Assembly (NCBI GenBank): GCA_964633225.1
Contig: CAZWFQ010000017.1
Location: 1 to 62,915, forward strand
Length of the DNA stretch: 62,915 bases
Source: JAKQIM01 sp964633225
Lineage (GTDB): Bacteria > Chloroflexota > Anaerolineae > Anaerolineales > UBA4823
Direction of reading: 5' to 3'
Shown here: piece by piece, positions 44,601-52,445 of the stretch
Position numbering within the stretch: the first letter of the stretch is position 1
Layout of the letters: each line of letters begins with the position of its first letter
Translations under genes and position numbers: made by a program
The notes under the pieces: generated by a model
What the model was told of the DNA's origin: nothing
The model's database searches: none
The model's input: the letters and a program-made list of their open reading frames with translations, nothing else

Positions 44601-45157
44601 TATGTGTGCTGCGCATATTGGTCAGGGCCTGCGCCAAGCTCATGTTGAATGGAAGTGTTTGCAAAAACAAGCTTCCCCTGGCGGTCTAATTGCACGATGC
44701 CGACCGGGGCGGTATCCATCAGGTGCGCCAGCAGGTCACGCTCACGGCGCAGGGCTTCTTCACTCTCTTTCAGTTTTTTGTTCAAGCGGTGGCGTTCAAT
44801 CGCCATCTGCACCGTGATCTTCAGCATGGGGTCTGAGACCGGCTTGATCAGGTAGCCATAGGGATCCAGCTCTTTCACGGTCCGTCCCAGGTATTCTTCG
44901 GTGTAGGCAGTGATGTATACCACGGGAACGTCTTGCAGAGCCTGGATTTTGGAGGCCGCTTCTGCCCCGTTCATCTCCCCCGCCAGCTCAAAATCCATCA
45001 ACACCAGGTCAAGCCGCTCATTTTGCGCCAGGGCCACGGCCTCTTCCCCTGTAGCCAACACCCCAAGCACTTCATAACCCAATTTGACAAAAAAACGCTG
45101 GAGATACGAAGCAAAGAGACGCTCGTCTTCAACCACCAGAATGCGCTCGCCTGCCAT
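41645..45157 (-). CDS. REC-PAS-GAF-HD-GYP signalling protein
   Basis: A 1170-residue cytoplasmic sensor. In order: a receiver domain (1-115; acidic pair E10/D11, phosphate-accepting D55); three PAS domains (about 135-505); a GAF domain (about 525-670); a fourth PAS (about 685-800); a second GAF (about 830-980); and an HD-GYP domain with HDIGKMGIPD (H1038, D1039) and a GYP motif near 1098. HD-GYP domains usually degrade cyclic di-GMP. The start is ATG 45157, with AAGGAGGT upstream. Several inputs would be combined on one output. No diguanylate cyclase gene is nearby. Confidence 0.9.
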   Translation of the reverse strand: MAGERILVVEDERLFASYLQRFFVKLGYEVLGVLATGEEAVALAQNERLDLVLMDFELAGEMNGAEAASKIQALQDVPVVYITAYTEEYLGRTVKELDPYGYLIKPVSDPMLKITVQMAIERHRLNKKLKESEEALRRERDLLAHLMDTAPVGIVQLDRQGKLVFANTSIQHELGAGPDQYAQHTYNEISWNMTDYDGHPLADEELPFYQVLNTGQPVFDVKVAVQPAGRQRVYLSLNAAPLCDSAGACDGVVMTVLNVTQAVQAEAALHREWARAQSYLDVAGVIMLALDTESRVTMVNRKACQLLGYTEQELVGQNWLELCLPEAVRQEVHTTLSQLMSDAHKTPAYNENPVLTRSGEQRVVAWHNTVLYDGDKIVGTLSSGEDITERKSAELALAQSEERYRQLVELSPDAIGIHCQGKIVFTNTAGFKLLGAERAEQVIGMLAMDIVHPDYRARVLQRMRASLASHEPVPLIEEKFIRLDGSSVDVEVATIPCMYQGQPAVQMFIRDISARKQTEAAIRAILNGTAVIGEAFFRSLVNELANVLKVRYAFVSRLLPHRDGRARAVAMYADGKYLENEEFALRGSPCEKVLEKEVVFYPRDVQQFFPEDPILKERQVQSFLAVPLLSAKGEPLGLIAIMDDLPIYEDEMPRTLLTIFAARAAAELERLQSESSFQNIIENVSEGVFQSTPEGSFLMANPAMTRLLGYDDLPDLLQSTSDISRQIYVNPIDRLAWQRRLAKDSPVVGCEAQVYRKDGTAIWVVFNIRGVYDQDDALLYYEGTMQDVTERKRSEATIHHLFEQTERRLQYVQALRDIDQAITSSLDLRMTLSLVVEQVVAQLNVDASAILLLNPHSQVLTYASSSGFRSNTIQRTRLRLGESCAGRAAYTRELVAIPDVRLEAEGRTLGAIVAGDDFMAYYGAPLIARGQVKGVLEIFHRTELAPDEEWLNFLETLARQAAIAIDNASLFEDLQRSNLDLVMAYDATIEGWSRALDLRDRETEGHTQRVADMTEHLAVRMGMSEASLVHIRRGALLHDIGKMGIPDRILLKPTTLTEEEWVIMRRHPQLAYDMLYPIAYLRPAIDIPFCHHEKWDGTGYPRGLKAEQIPIAARVFAIADVWDALTSDRPYRQAWSKEKAAEHIRFQSGANFDPQVVEHFLQLLSEEGLG

Positions 45158-45327
45158 CTGGACACCTCCTTGCCACATAGAATAACAACCGGTATTGCTA
45201 AAATGCTCAGGTTGAGTATATCAGATTTTGCATCCTTCTACCGTTCTAACCACTGAATCGCGGTAAAATTGAGCTGGGCGAACAAGCCCAACTTCTATTC
45301 CAATTATCGTCATAAAGGAGACATCTG

Positions 45328-45630
45328 ATGACCGAAACTTTCCGCGCTCTGGTGGATTTAGAATGGTACGGCTACCTGGAAGAAGACACCGAGAACTACC
45401 ATGAGGTGATCTTATATTCCGGTGAGACCTATGAGGTGACCGTGGAAAACGAGAACCAAGACGCCGAACTCAGCCTGACAATCACCGATGAGGATGACAA
45501 CGTGCTGAGCGATGAGGGCGCCGCAACCCCGGTGTCCTTTGAGCCGGCTGAGGATGGCCTGTACCGCTTCTATCTCAAGGCTGTCAAAGGCGATACGGAT
45601 TATTCTCTGGGCATCGCTGAGCAAGACTAG
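45328..45630 (+). CDS. Small acidic PPC-like beta-sandwich protein
   Basis: A 100-residue very acidic protein of beta strands (YEVTVENENQDAELSLTITD, LYRFYLKAVKGDTDYSLGI). It resembles a single bacterial pre-peptidase C-terminal domain but has no signal peptide or fused enzyme. AAAGGAG precedes the ATG. A hairpin follows. Role unknown; it may be a calcium- or partner-binding protein. Confidence 0.75.
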   Translation: MTETFRALVDLEWYGYLEEDTENYHEVILYSGETYEVTVENENQDAELSLTITDEDDNVLSDEGAATPVSFEPAEDGLYRFYLKAVKGDTDYSLGIAEQD

Positions 45631-45666
45631 CCCTTGCCCCGTAAGCGGGTGAGGGGGCGCGATCCG

Positions 45667-45712
45667 AAAACGGGTGTGTTGTGGTGCTAAGGCACCTCAT
45701 CACACCCGTTTT
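45667..45712. terminator. 46-nt hairpin, covarying family member B
   Basis: Outer arms AAAACGGGTGTG and CACACCCGTTTT enclose GGTGC and GCACC. Its length and layout match the element at 40011, and at least two base pairs change on both sides (A-T to G-C and G-C to T-A). It separates the convergent small acidic protein gene and the DUF4097 operon. Confidence 0.8.
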
Positions 45713-45755
45713 CGATATTTCTGTATTCTTCTCAGCACACTGCGCTGAGGAAGGG

Positions 45756-46814
45756 CTAACTTTGACCTTTTAGCGCTTCAAGTGCCTCTGCCACGGTCAT
45801 GGTGCCGCGTTCCACCCGCTCCAGGATCTCAGCAGTAGAAAGGGCCTGGGGGGCCGGCGGCATGCCTGGGGCACTGCCATCCATCAGCGGCGGCGCCGCC
45901 AGTCCCTTCGGCGCCGGTGAGACTGGCGGCGCCGGTGGGACTGGCGGCATAGGCGGCATGGGCGGCTCGCTCCAATCGCCTGTGGCGGGGATCGAATCAA
46001 CCGGCTGTGCCTGGCCTTCTTCGGGCCCCAGCCACAGCCCGCCGCTGACGCTCTTCAACGATACGGGCGCACCACCGCCCAAGATATCCACCTGGTGCAG
46101 GCCGTGCTGGCTGTGGCTGGTGTTGACCGGCAGTGAGGTGTGCAGACGCCCACTAACGGTGTTGAGTTGGGCCGAGCAAGCTGTGCCATCAGGCACAACC
46201 AGCCGCACGCTGCCCGACACCGAGTTGAAGACATAGGGACCGCTGCCCAGGGGAGTTTGCAGGGTGGCGTCGCCGCTGACGGTGTCTAGATTGATCTGCT
46301 GGAAGTTGGATTCGCTGCAGTGTACCGCTCCCGAAACACTCTCCAGCTCCAGGCTGCCCGCCAGGCGCGTCCCGGTCACATCACCGCTGACCACCTGGAT
46401 GCGCAAGCTGCCGCTCAGGTTGGTCAATTCCAACGAACCACTGACCGCATCCAGGTCAAAAGCGCCCTGCAAGCCGTCCAGGGTCAGCGAGCTGCTGACG
46501 CAGCTGGCCTTGATATTGCTACTGGGGGGGGCCTCGACCACATAATCGACCTTGCAGGGATGCGAGAGGCTTAAGAAAGCCAACACGCCTTCTCGGAAAC
46601 GCGTCTGGGCGCGCACCTGGCCATCGGCAGCCTGCTCGATCTCTACTGTGGTGCGCTCGGCGTTGCCAGAGCCCAGGTGCTTGACGGCATAGACGCGCAC
46701 CTGGCCCACAGCCCCGGCCCGCACCAACACCGAGCCGCGGATATTCGCCAGCTTCACCTGGGCCGGTTGGCTGACAGGGAAAGTCTGATCAAAGGTTTCT
46801 ACATCTTGAGCCAT
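45756..46814 (-). CDS. DUF4097 beta-helix protein with C-terminal helical module
   Basis: A 352-residue protein. Residues about 15-255 form the repeated strand-turn pattern of DUF4097 (VSGSLELTNLSG, VSGDVTG, VSGAVHCSE), a beta-helix. A Pro/Met linker (about 275-305) leads to a C-terminal 28-residue helical module (EILERVERGTMTVAEALEAL). No signal peptide or membrane helix is present. It is the last gene of a six-gene operon whose neighbours carry the same module. YvlB/LiaX-like relatives act in cell-envelope stress. Confidence 0.85.
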   Translation of the reverse strand: MAQDVETFDQTFPVSQPAQVKLANIRGSVLVRAGAVGQVRVYAVKHLGSGNAERTTVEIEQAADGQVRAQTRFREGVLAFLSLSHPCKVDYVVEAPPSSNIKASCVSSSLTLDGLQGAFDLDAVSGSLELTNLSGSLRIQVVSGDVTGTRLAGSLELESVSGAVHCSESNFQQINLDTVSGDATLQTPLGSGPYVFNSVSGSVRLVVPDGTACSAQLNTVSGRLHTSLPVNTSHSQHGLHQVDILGGGAPVSLKSVSGGLWLGPEEGQAQPVDSIPATGDWSEPPMPPMPPVPPAPPVSPAPKGLAAPPLMDGSAPGMPPAPQALSTAEILERVERGTMTVAEALEALKGQS

Positions 46815-46873
46815 GATTCACCTCGCAAAGGATATCACGACGAAAGTCGTTACGACAATGACTTTGGTCGCTG

Positions 46874-47251
46874 CTATTCAATGAAGACTTCGACGTGCTC
46901 GCCGTCTTCTTCGTCAATCACATCCACGATCTTGCCTTCCATCTGTCCATTGCGGATGGCATCGGCGATCTCTCCGAAATTGACATCGGGCGCGTACTGG
47001 CTGGCAATGCCCATCCCTGCATCCACCAGGCTGAGCGGCAGATTGACGCTGACCTTGGTTTTGCCGGTGGCCATATCGGTGACACGCACGCGCAGGTTGC
47101 CGCGTGCCGTCCGGCCGGGTGTAATCGGCAAGCGGGGCTCGCGGCGGCTTTCGCGCAGGGCAGACAATAGCTTGGCGCCTTCTTCGGCAGTGATCTTGCC
47201 TTCTTGGATCATTCTCAAAATCCGCATGCGTTCTTCAGTCGTAGCCATCAT
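46874..47251 (-). CDS. Small protein with N-terminal helical module
   Basis: A 125-residue protein. Residues 1-35 hold the shared module (RILRMIQEGKITAEEGAKLL). The rest is a small domain (about 50-125) with NLPLSLVDAG and an ending GEHVEVFIE that matches the end of the neighbouring 217-residue protein (GERVEVYIG). It looks like a soluble, membrane-free version of that protein. GAGGAGG precedes the ATG. Confidence 0.8.
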   Translation of the reverse strand: MMATTEERMRILRMIQEGKITAEEGAKLLSALRESRREPRLPITPGRTARGNLRVRVTDMATGKTKVSVNLPLSLVDAGMGIASQYAPDVNFGEIADAIRNGQMEGKIVDVIDEEDGEHVEVFIE

Positions 47252-47260
47252 AAACCTCCT

Positions 47261-47914
47261 CTAACCAATATACACTTCCACCCGTTCACCATCCGGGCCT
47301 TCATCAACCTCAACGTGGAAAGGCTCGTCGGGCGAGAGGTGTTCTAACCCCAACACCACTTCGTCGAAGTTGGTATTTTCCATCCCATGGATGTGCCCTC
47401 TGAAGGTGCGCAAGAACCAGGCCGTTAAACGCAGCGGGATGGGCAGGCTGAAGGCGATGCGCTGGGGCTTCTCGCCCTCTTTCTGCTGGATGCGAACGTG
47501 CATCCAACGGGCAGTGCGCGCCGTCCAGGCCAGGGCCATCACCACCACGCCCAATAAGAAGGGGAACCACGAACAAGCAAACCAAAAGCCATAGCCACTG
47601 GATCGAATAGACAGGTACATCATCACGCTGGCCAACACGGTGATGGCAACACCAATTGCCATGGGGATCCACCACCAGGCGCGCCATTTTTTGGCATTGG
47701 GGGCTTCAAACGAATGCGGACCATCTTCAGGCTGGGGCGCAAAGGCCTGGCCCGGCTGACCAGCAGATCCGGCATGCTCTCTGCCAACAGCATCTGGCAG
47801 GGCATCTTTCTCGGTTTCGTCGCCAATGGCCTTCATCAATTCCAGGCCCTGCTCGGCAGTAATTGTGCCGTTCTCAATCATCGCCAGGATCTGGCGGCGT
47901 TCATCTTCAGACAT
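47261..47914 (-). CDS. Membrane protein with N-terminal helical module
   Basis: A 217-residue protein. The module is at 1-35 (QILAMIENGTITAEQGLELM), followed by a loose linker, two membrane helices (about 83-105 and 110-135), and a C-terminal domain (about 145-217) related to that of the 125-residue neighbour. The second domain would face the same side as the module. It could anchor the other module-bearing proteins at the membrane. Confidence 0.8.
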   Translation of the reverse strand: MSEDERRQILAMIENGTITAEQGLELMKAIGDETEKDALPDAVGREHAGSAGQPGQAFAPQPEDGPHSFEAPNAKKWRAWWWIPMAIGVAITVLASVMMYLSIRSSGYGFWFACSWFPFLLGVVVMALAWTARTARWMHVRIQQKEGEKPQRIAFSLPIPLRLTAWFLRTFRGHIHGMENTNFDEVVLGLEHLSPDEPFHVEVDEGPDGERVEVYIG

Positions 47915-47918
47915 CGGG

Positions 47919-49199
47919 TTACCCTGCCTTTCCTTCTAAAGCGCTGAGCAATTTTTCTGCTTCATCCATTGAAATTTTCTTCTGCTCCAGCATGCGCAAG
48001 ATCATCAAGCGCTCTTCTTCGCTGACCTTTTCGGCTGGGGGCACTGGAGGCACCGGCGGCGCCGGCGGCTTGGGCGAGCTGTTAAAGGTAAAGTCAATGC
48101 GCCCGTGACGCCCAGCCCCTGCACGACCCTTATTTTCCATGCGGCGCTGCAAGACAAGCATTTTCTGATTGATGCGCTCTTGGGCGCGGCGCATGCGTTC
48201 TTGGGCGCGGAGGGTGGCCTGCTCGGTGGCCTGGCGGGCGCGTTCTTCCACCCGGCGGGCTTGATCTTCGCTCAGGCCCACGCTGCCCAGGCGCAGGTTC
48301 AGACTAGACATCTGGGCCTTCATCTGCTCTTCGAGCAGGCGCATGTGCGCATCCACCTGCTGTTCGATCTGCTGGCTAATGGTATCGGCCATGCCTTCCA
48401 CTTCTTCATTCACCAGCTCCACATCCTCCAGCATGCTCCAATCGGGGGTGTGGGTATCAATGGCCACATTCCCGTCGGCCTTCAATTCCAGGCTGGCATC
48501 GCCATCGCCCAGCTTGAGGCTGTATGGAGGCTTGGGGGCGGCTTCTAACGCAACCCCCGGCAGGTTGACCTGAATGCGCCCGCCCGCCTGGGGGACATCG
48601 ATCTCCACGCTGGCGTCGCCGGGGATGCGACAGAACAAATTGCCCCGGGCTTCAAAGCGATATGCCTGGCCGGGAGCCGGATCGATGCGCAGGGTGATGT
48701 TGCCCATCGCCAGGGCCTGGGCGTCGCCATCCACATCCTGCACCGACAGGTTGCCGTTGATGGAACCGCTGACCTCCAGGTCGCCCTGCACGTCGCGCAG
48801 GCTGGCGTTGCCATCTACGCTGCCAATCAGCAAGTCGCCGCCTACATTGCGGGCGCTCAGGTTGCCACGCACCTTTGACAAATGGACGGGGCCCACACCG
48901 CGCAGTTCCAGATCACCGTGCACTTCGCCCACTTCCAACTCGCCATCCAGTGCCTTACAGATGACGTTATCCTGGGCGCGGGTGAGGTGCACGCTGGCGG
49001 CCATCGGCACGCGTACGCGGCACTCGCTCTCGCAGCGCAGGGTGACGGTATCGCCATCCTGGGCAAGGCTCACGCCATCGGGGTCACTGCATTTGACACT
49101 CACTTCAGCCGACTCATCCTGGCCTTTCAACACCAGGGCGCCGTGCGCCTCGATGAAGACAGCCGGGACATTACCAGTAGGGACAGAGATCTTTTCCAT
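47919..49199 (-). CDS. DUF4097 beta-helix protein with C-terminal helical module
   Basis: A 426-residue protein. Residues about 15-225 are repeated strand units typical of DUF4097 (VHGDLELRGVG, VRGNLSARNVGG, VQGDLEVSG). A helical region (about 255-360), rich in Gln and Glu, looks like a coiled coil. A Pro-rich linker leads to the C-terminal module (LMILRMLEQKKISMDEAEKL). GAGGTGAT precedes the ATG. It differs from the 352-residue paralogue mainly by the added coiled coil. Confidence 0.85.
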   Translation of the reverse strand: MEKISVPTGNVPAVFIEAHGALVLKGQDESAEVSVKCSDPDGVSLAQDGDTVTLRCESECRVRVPMAASVHLTRAQDNVICKALDGELEVGEVHGDLELRGVGPVHLSKVRGNLSARNVGGDLLIGSVDGNASLRDVQGDLEVSGSINGNLSVQDVDGDAQALAMGNITLRIDPAPGQAYRFEARGNLFCRIPGDASVEIDVPQAGGRIQVNLPGVALEAAPKPPYSLKLGDGDASLELKADGNVAIDTHTPDWSMLEDVELVNEEVEGMADTISQQIEQQVDAHMRLLEEQMKAQMSSLNLRLGSVGLSEDQARRVEERARQATEQATLRAQERMRRAQERINQKMLVLQRRMENKGRAGAGRHGRIDFTFNSSPKPPAPPVPPVPPAEKVSEEERLMILRMLEQKKISMDEAEKLLSALEGKAG

Positions 49200-49203
49200 A
49201 GGA

Positions 49204-49590
49204 TCACCTCTCGTTTTCTTGCAGCAAGCGCATGGCTTCTTCGGCGGTGATGCGGCCCTGGTCTAACTCTTCCAGGATGCGCTGGCGCTCTGCTTCGCTC
49301 ATGCCGGCTGGCTCTTCGCCGCCTGGCTCGTAACCCAAGGCACGGATCACTTCCAACAGGCGGTTGCGGATGGTGGGATAAGACAGGCCCAGCTCCACTT
49401 CCATGCGGGTGATCTTGCCCTCGCAGCGGACGAAGGTTTCGATGAAGGCCAACTGTTCAGCGCTTAGCTGAGAAAATGGCCCGCCGCCAAAGCGGCCCTC
49501 GAGGGTGGTATCACATTCGCGGCAGTAGATACGGGTAACGGTCAGCTCGCCGCCACACAAAGGACATTTGGTAGGAAGATTATTCATCAA
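49204..49590 (-). CDS. DUF2089 zinc-ribbon/HTH regulator with helical module
   Basis: A 128-residue DUF2089 protein. A zinc ribbon (CPLCGGELTVTRIYCREC, residues 9-26) is followed by a helix-turn-helix (about 40-85: LAFIETFVRCEGKITRMEVE, then LSYPTIRNRL) and a C-terminal module (RILEELDQGRITAEEAMRLL). It is likely the operon's DNA-binding regulator. AAGGAG precedes the ATG. Four adjacent proteins carry the same module, so the regulator may bind them through it. Confidence 0.88.
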   Translation of the reverse strand: MMNNLPTKCPLCGGELTVTRIYCRECDTTLEGRFGGGPFSQLSAEQLAFIETFVRCEGKITRMEVELGLSYPTIRNRLLEVIRALGYEPGGEEPAGMSEAERQRILEELDQGRITAEEAMRLLQENER

Positions 49591-49606
49591 CAGCTCCTTG
49601 TACTCT

Positions 49607-49831
49607 TCACAGGGTTATAAACAGCACCGGAGACGGATCGGGCTGGGGCAAGGGGCAGTGTTGAAGTTTCTGCCCGGCGCGCACCAGCAGCCTGCCCAAA
49701 ACCAGTCGCACGCGCCACCCCAGCGGGAACTCAGCCAGGCGAACCTGGCACGGGAGCTGCTGAGCGCAAACGCTGCGGGGCAGGGCTTCTTGATGCAGAT
49801 CAGATATTTTGATGGCGGTCGGGTCAAACAT
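49607..49831 (-). CDS. Small basic protein leading the DUF2089/DUF4097 operon
   Basis: A 74-residue open frame starting MFDPTAIKIS with a strong AAGGAGG six bases upstream, which is why it is kept. It is Arg/Leu-rich (LGWRVRLVLGRLLVRAG) and ends 17 bases before the DUF2089 gene. No family is recognised and it lacks the shared module. It could be a short regulatory peptide; its reality rests on the ribosome-binding site. Confidence 0.5.
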   Translation of the reverse strand: MFDPTAIKISDLHQEALPRSVCAQQLPCQVRLAEFPLGWRVRLVLGRLLVRAGQKLQHCPLPQPDPSPVLFITL

Positions 49832-49869
49832 ATTCGCCTCCTTAGCACTTTCTCACATCCCTATTTTAC

Positions 49870-49950
49870 ACCATAAATTCAAAATGTCAATATAAATATT
49901 GAATATTTCAATGATAATTTTTGAATATTATAAACAATTGGTTTAATTAT
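49870..49950 (-). promoter_or_regulatory. AT-rich promoter region with TTGAATATT repeats
   Basis: A markedly AT-rich stretch upstream of the operon. TTGAATATT occurs at 49899 and 49921, 22 bases (two helical turns) apart, and an inverted ATTCAA lies at 49877. These are candidate binding sites for the DUF2089 regulator. Confidence 0.5.
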
Positions 49951-50062
49951 TGACCAAAAAGGGCAGAAGGAAGGTCCCAAAAACGAGTGTTCGGGCCAAC
50001 TGCATCGCCTCTATGCTTTATTTTCTGATACAATTCTCAGATTATAGAGAAAGGATATTCTC

Positions 50063-51751
50063 ATGTCAGACGAAACCCCCAAACCTAGCGATTTTATCCA
50101 CGAGGCCGTTGCTGAAGACCTGCGCAGCGGGCGCTTCAATTATGTACGCACCCGCCTGCCCCCCGAACCCAACGGCTACCTCCACATCGGTCATGTTAAG
50201 GCGTTCTTGATCGATTACAACATCGCCAAAGATTTTGGCGGTGAGCTGGATCTGCGCTTCGACGACACCAATCCGGCCAAAGAAGAGGTCGAATTTGTGG
50301 ACGCCATCATGGAAGATGCGCGCTGGCTGGGGATCGAATGGCAACGAGTATTGTTCTCTTCGGATTTCTTTGACCAGCTCTATGAATGGGCGATCCAGAT
50401 GGTCAAAAAAGGCAAGGCTTACGTGGACGATCAGAGCCCCGAAGAGGTGAGCAAGAAGCGCGGCACCTGGACCGAGCCCGGCATCAACAGCCCCTGGCGC
50501 GACCGCTCGGTAGAAGAGAACCTCGACCTGCTGGAGCGCATGAAGAACGGCGAGTTCCCAGATGGCGCCAAAACCCTGCGCGCCAAGATCGACATGGCCC
50601 ACGGCAACATGAACATGCGCGATCCGATCATGTACCGCATCATTCACGAGCCGCCCCATCACCGCACCGGCAAGAAGTGGTGCATCTACCCCATGTACGA
50701 CTGGGCCCAGGGGCAGAACGACGCCATGCACGGCGTAACCCATTCGCTGTGCTCGATCGAATACGAAGACCACCGCATCTTGTACGAGTGGTACCTGAAC
50801 GAGCTGGGAATCGAGAACAAGCCGCGCCAGATCGAATTCGCCCGCCTGAACCTGAACTACACCGTGATGAGCAAGCGCAAGCTGCGCCGCCTGGTGGAAG
50901 AAGGGCACGTCAGCGGGTGGGACGACCCGCGCATGCCCAGCCTGCGCGCCCTGCGCCGCCGCGGCTACACTGCCGCCGCCATCCGTGATTTTGTGGCGCG
51001 TGCCGGCGTATCCAAGAACATCAATGTGCGCTCGGGCGTCTTCGTAGACCTGGCCCTGCTAGAAGCCTGCGTGCGCGATGACCTGAACAAGCTCTCGCCG
51101 CGCAAAATGGCCGTACTGAACCCGCTCAAGGTGACCATCGAGAACTATCCTGCTGACCTGGTGGAAGAATTTGAGGTACTCAACAACCCCGAAGACCCCG
51201 CCGCCGGCACGCGCAAGGTGCCTTTCTCAAAGGTGCTCTACATCGAGCAGGAGGATTTCCGCGAGGAGCCGCCGCCCAAGTATTTCCGCCTCTCCCCTGG
51301 GCGCGAGGTGCGCCTGCGCAACGCTTACTTCATCAAGTGTGAGCGCATGCTCAAAGACGCGGATGGCAAGGTCACCGAGTTGATTTGCACCTACGACCCC
51401 GCCTCGCGCGGCGGTAACTCGCCGGACGGGCGCAAGGTCAAGGCCACCCTGCACTGGGTTTCGGCGGCGCATGCCATCCCGGTGACGGTTTACAATTACG
51501 ACCGCCTGTTCAACAACCCCGACCCCGAAGTAAGCGGCGACTTCATCGCCGACCTGAATCCTAACTCTCTCGTGGTACTGTCGAACTGCCTGATGGAGCC
51601 CAGCCTGGCAGACGCCAAACCCGGCGACAAGTTCCAGTTTGAGCGCCTGGGATACTACTGCGTGGATATCACCTCGACCCCCGAAAAGCTGATCTTCAAC
51701 CGCACTGTAGGCTTGAAAGATGAGTGGGCCAAGATCGAAAAGAAAGAATAA
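50063..51751 (+). CDS. glnS: Glutaminyl-tRNA synthetase
   Basis: A 562-residue class I synthetase. HIGH (41-44) lies in PPEPNGYLHIGH, and MSKRK (269-273) is the KMSKS loop. The C-terminal beta-barrel anticodon domain (about 345-560) is typical of GlnRS and absent from bacterial GluRS. It charges tRNA-Gln directly. AGAAAGGATA precedes the ATG. The gene is the acquired, eukaryote-derived type found in some bacteria. Confidence 0.95.
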   Translation: MSDETPKPSDFIHEAVAEDLRSGRFNYVRTRLPPEPNGYLHIGHVKAFLIDYNIAKDFGGELDLRFDDTNPAKEEVEFVDAIMEDARWLGIEWQRVLFSSDFFDQLYEWAIQMVKKGKAYVDDQSPEEVSKKRGTWTEPGINSPWRDRSVEENLDLLERMKNGEFPDGAKTLRAKIDMAHGNMNMRDPIMYRIIHEPPHHRTGKKWCIYPMYDWAQGQNDAMHGVTHSLCSIEYEDHRILYEWYLNELGIENKPRQIEFARLNLNYTVMSKRKLRRLVEEGHVSGWDDPRMPSLRALRRRGYTAAAIRDFVARAGVSKNINVRSGVFVDLALLEACVRDDLNKLSPRKMAVLNPLKVTIENYPADLVEEFEVLNNPEDPAAGTRKVPFSKVLYIEQEDFREEPPPKYFRLSPGREVRLRNAYFIKCERMLKDADGKVTELICTYDPASRGGNSPDGRKVKATLHWVSAAHAIPVTVYNYDRLFNNPDPEVSGDFIADLNPNSLVVLSNCLMEPSLADAKPGDKFQFERLGYYCVDITSTPEKLIFNRTVGLKDEWAKIEKKE

Positions 51752-51756
51752 GGGAT

Positions 51757-51774
51757 TGTGGGCCCCGGCCCACA
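51757..51774 (+). terminator. Short hairpin after glnS
   Basis: TGTGGGCC pairs with GGCCCACA across two C residues, six bases after the glnS stop. There is no T-run, so it may only weaken transcription into the next gene. Confidence 0.4.
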
Positions 51775-51810
51775 CCCAAAAATAAAACCTTATAGGAGAA
51801 TGATTGTTAT

Positions 51811-52389
51811 ATGAAACGCTTGAAGTTTTTCTCGTCCGAATTGTGGCTGGGTGCCTTGGTGGCTCTGCTGTCGGTCCTGGTTGCCCTGGCTGCCTACCAA
51901 AGCGGGGTATCCGACTCGAAAGAAGGCGACTTGAACGTTGAAGGGCAAAAACAGTTGACCGATTCGAACGGGTACTATCTCGAGGCCAACCAATACATCA
52001 TCTACGACTACACCATGTACGATGGCTGGTATGTCAACGAAGGCAAAGATGACGAGACGGCCGAATATTACCTGGCCAACTTCTCTGAGGCCCTGACCGC
52101 CAACGTTGACCGCGGCGGCGACCTTTTTGACGAGCAGTACTACGAAGAGATGTATGCAGATGCCAACACCACGTACGATGAGGCCTTGGTTAACTTCGAA
52201 CAGGCTCAAGAGGCGGGCGACCGCGCCGACAAGCTGCAGTTGGTGGTGCTGATCTTCGCCGTCGGGCTGGCCCTGGCTGCTTATGGTTCTTTATTGGACG
52301 CAGAGAGCCGCTTGCGCTTGCTCTTCAGCATCGGTTCGGTGGTGGCCCTGGCCTTTGGCCTGGTCATTTACTTCGGAGCGATCCTGTAA
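51811..52389 (+). CDS. Membrane protein of unknown function
   Basis: A 192-residue protein with one N-terminal membrane helix (about 10-30), an acidic, Tyr-rich middle (about 35-140: NQYIIYDYTMYDGWYV, DEQYYEEMYADA) and two C-terminal helices (about 145-165 and 172-190). The middle probably lies outside the membrane or in the cytoplasm as a helical bundle. No family is recognised. It follows glnS, but a hairpin separates them. Confidence 0.75.
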   Translation: MKRLKFFSSELWLGALVALLSVLVALAAYQSGVSDSKEGDLNVEGQKQLTDSNGYYLEANQYIIYDYTMYDGWYVNEGKDDETAEYYLANFSEALTANVDRGGDLFDEQYYEEMYADANTTYDEALVNFEQAQEAGDRADKLQLVVLIFAVGLALAAYGSLLDAESRLRLLFSIGSVVALAFGLVIYFGAIL

Positions 52390-52401
52390 TAAGCAATTAA
52401 T

Positions 52402-52445
52402 AACGCAATGCGGGGCAGCGAAAATTCGCTGCCCCGCATTGCGTT
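52402..52445. terminator. Bidirectional terminator
   Basis: A 19-bp perfect stem (52402-52420 with 52427-52445) around AAAATT. It lies between the convergent membrane-protein gene and the efflux operon; the right arm reaches the last base of the ATPase gene. Confidence 0.9.
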
